DNA of 38,082 nucleotides from a virus, in IMG/VR virus record IMGVR_UViG_3300040856_000582, positions 1-38,082 of that record; one strand, 5' to 3'. Of this stretch, positions 37,613-38,082 are shown one piece after another. The position numbers and the translations under genes are program-made. Every line of letters begins with the position of its first letter. Position 1 is the stretch's first letter. The notes under the pieces were generated by a model. That model did not search any database and was not told where the DNA came from. It saw only the letters and a program-made list of their open reading frames with translations.

Positions 37613-37821
37613 TAAAAAACTCCCTGAAACCGCTGTTTGCGAATGGCAATCGGGCTATACCCTTTTACCATGCCGCCTTTAGCCATCTTCTTGGGTTTCT
37701 TGCTTTTTCCGGCCACATTCAGAGCAATAGCAACCGCCTGTTTCTGAGGCTTACCCTCTTTCTTCAGGCGGCGGATATTCCCACTGATCTGCTTGGGGCT
37801 GTCACCCCGCATTAGCGGCAT
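37612..37821 (-). CDS. Small basic DUF6496-like protein
   Basis: A 69-residue basic protein. Residues 7-40 (DSPKQISGNIRRLKKEGKPQ then KQAVAIALNVAGKSKK) match the short DUF6496 pattern known from phages and bacteria: an N-terminal 'S...I..NI..L...GkP.kQAvAIAl..AGkS'. A Lys-rich tail contains KKMAKGGMVKGY. The core may be a DNA-binding helix pair. It lies between the 66-residue gene and the holin gene, with overlaps or minimal gaps, and is probably made late. Confidence 0.8.
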   Translation of the reverse strand: MPLMRGDSPKQISGNIRRLKKEGKPQKQAVAIALNVAGKSKKPKKMAKGGMVKGYSPIAIRKQRFQGVF

Positions 37822-37823
37822 GA

Positions 37824-38024
37824 TTAAGCGCTCGTGAACCGTGAGCCGCGGAGGGCGGCACCCATGCCACGCTTCTTGCCAGTGGTGACCTTGCCCATCG
37901 CAGTGTTGGGGGTCTTTTCTTCCTTTGCCATGGCATAAGGGATAGAGCCCTGACCGTCAATAACAGCCTTGGCTACTGGCTTTGGTGGGTTTTTGCCGGG
38001 GGCACCACAACATCGTACTTTCAT
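37824..38024 (-). CDS. Small Lys/Pro-rich protein of unknown function
   Basis: A 66-residue basic protein: MKVRCCGAPGKNPPKPVAKA, VIDGQGSIPYAMAKEEKTPN and a Gly/Arg-rich end. The N-terminal CC and later SIPYAMAKEEK look conserved, but I recognise no family. It is adjacent to the probable portal 3' end and may be virion-associated. Codons at its 3' end coincide with a heptamer repeat (37830-37850), so the last residues LRGSRFTSA may derive from repeat expansion. Confidence 0.6.
   Translation of the reverse strand: MKVRCCGAPGKNPPKPVAKAVIDGQGSIPYAMAKEEKTPNTAMGKVTTGKKRGMGAALRGSRFTSA
37830..37850 (+). repeat. Degenerate heptamer repeat, three units
   Basis: GCTCGTG, AACCGTG and AGCCGCG in 7-base register, at the 3' end of the 66-residue gene. 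This is the only site found in the right-hand half of the window. Confidence 0.45.
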
Positions 38025-38025
38025 A

Positions 38026-38082
38026 TCATCTATTCCTATCGAAGCGTTGCTTCATCAGTTCACGTTCAAGGGCCGCGTCAAT
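38026..38082 (-). CDS. C-terminal end of an upstream late gene, possibly portal
   Basis: The minus strand is open from the window edge to a TGA at 38028-38026, encoding IDAALERELMKQRFDRNR. The stop lies one base before the next ATG. A charged helical tail at this spot, upstream of scaffold and capsid genes, would suit the portal protein, but 18 residues cannot establish that. Confidence 0.55.
   Translation of the reverse strand: MDAALERELMKQRFDRNR

Noticed and set aside
1-38082. Integrase, attachment sites, tRNA genes, terminase
   Set aside because: I looked for them on both strands and saw no supporting motif in this window; terminase and most of portal probably lie beyond the right edge.

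Overview
This window looks like about 38 kb of a tailed phage genome, or a prophage-like region, of the short-tailed (podovirus) kind found in marine virioplankton. It holds the replication genes and almost the whole virion module: an HK97-fold capsid, neck adaptors, a probable nozzle, several fibres and large internal virion proteins. I see no tape-measure, tail-tube or sheath gene, and no integrase, repressor, tRNA, CRISPR array or phage RNA polymerase. Many short conserved segments match families I know mainly from uncultured marine phages. The host cannot be named from the sequence; a mid-GC marine proteobacterium is a reasonable guess.

Layout. Nearly everything is read leftward. Reading in the direction of transcription from the right edge: the last codons of a gene, probably portal (38082-38026); small basic proteins; a lysis pair of 3TM holin and M15 peptidase (37.6-36.9 kb); a GroES-like co-chaperonin, scaffold and major capsid protein (36.6-33.2 kb), ending at a strong terminator; small head or decoration proteins (33.0-31.7 kb); a cluster of tiny Lys/Cys-rich proteins (31.7-30.6 kb); neck adaptors (30.6-29.0 kb); a repeat-built beta protein and four fibre genes, three with an S74 chaperone domain (28.3-22.3 kb); a lipoprotein, a polytopic membrane protein and a TM/coiled-coil protein (21.9-20.3 kb); a nozzle-like protein (20.3-18.4 kb); and four large probable ejection proteins (18.1-8.9 kb).

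A single rightward gene, an SNF2 helicase (7474-8925), splits this late block from the replication block. The replication block also runs leftward from overlapping divergent promoters near 7.4 kb. It encodes a helical conserved protein, an SSB-like protein, a TOTE-type archaeo-eukaryotic primase, a UvrD-like helicase, a 52-residue zinc ribbon and a family A DNA polymerase. A final promoter at about 0.85 kb drives three or four tiny genes, including a ribbon-helix-helix protein and a DUF3310 protein. The end of a rightward gene enters from the left edge.

Points of interest. A degenerate heptamer (consensus NNCCGTG on the + strand) recurs in register at about ten places, in replication and internal-virion genes, always in one orientation. 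A short Gly-Gly-X-Ala/Val peptide motif recurs near the ends of several virion proteins. One ejection-type protein carries an antimicrobial-peptide-like cationic helix next to a Gly-rich hydrophobic stretch. Several real genes of 49-59 residues sit in apparent gaps (2773-2931, 21869-22018, 31271-31450).
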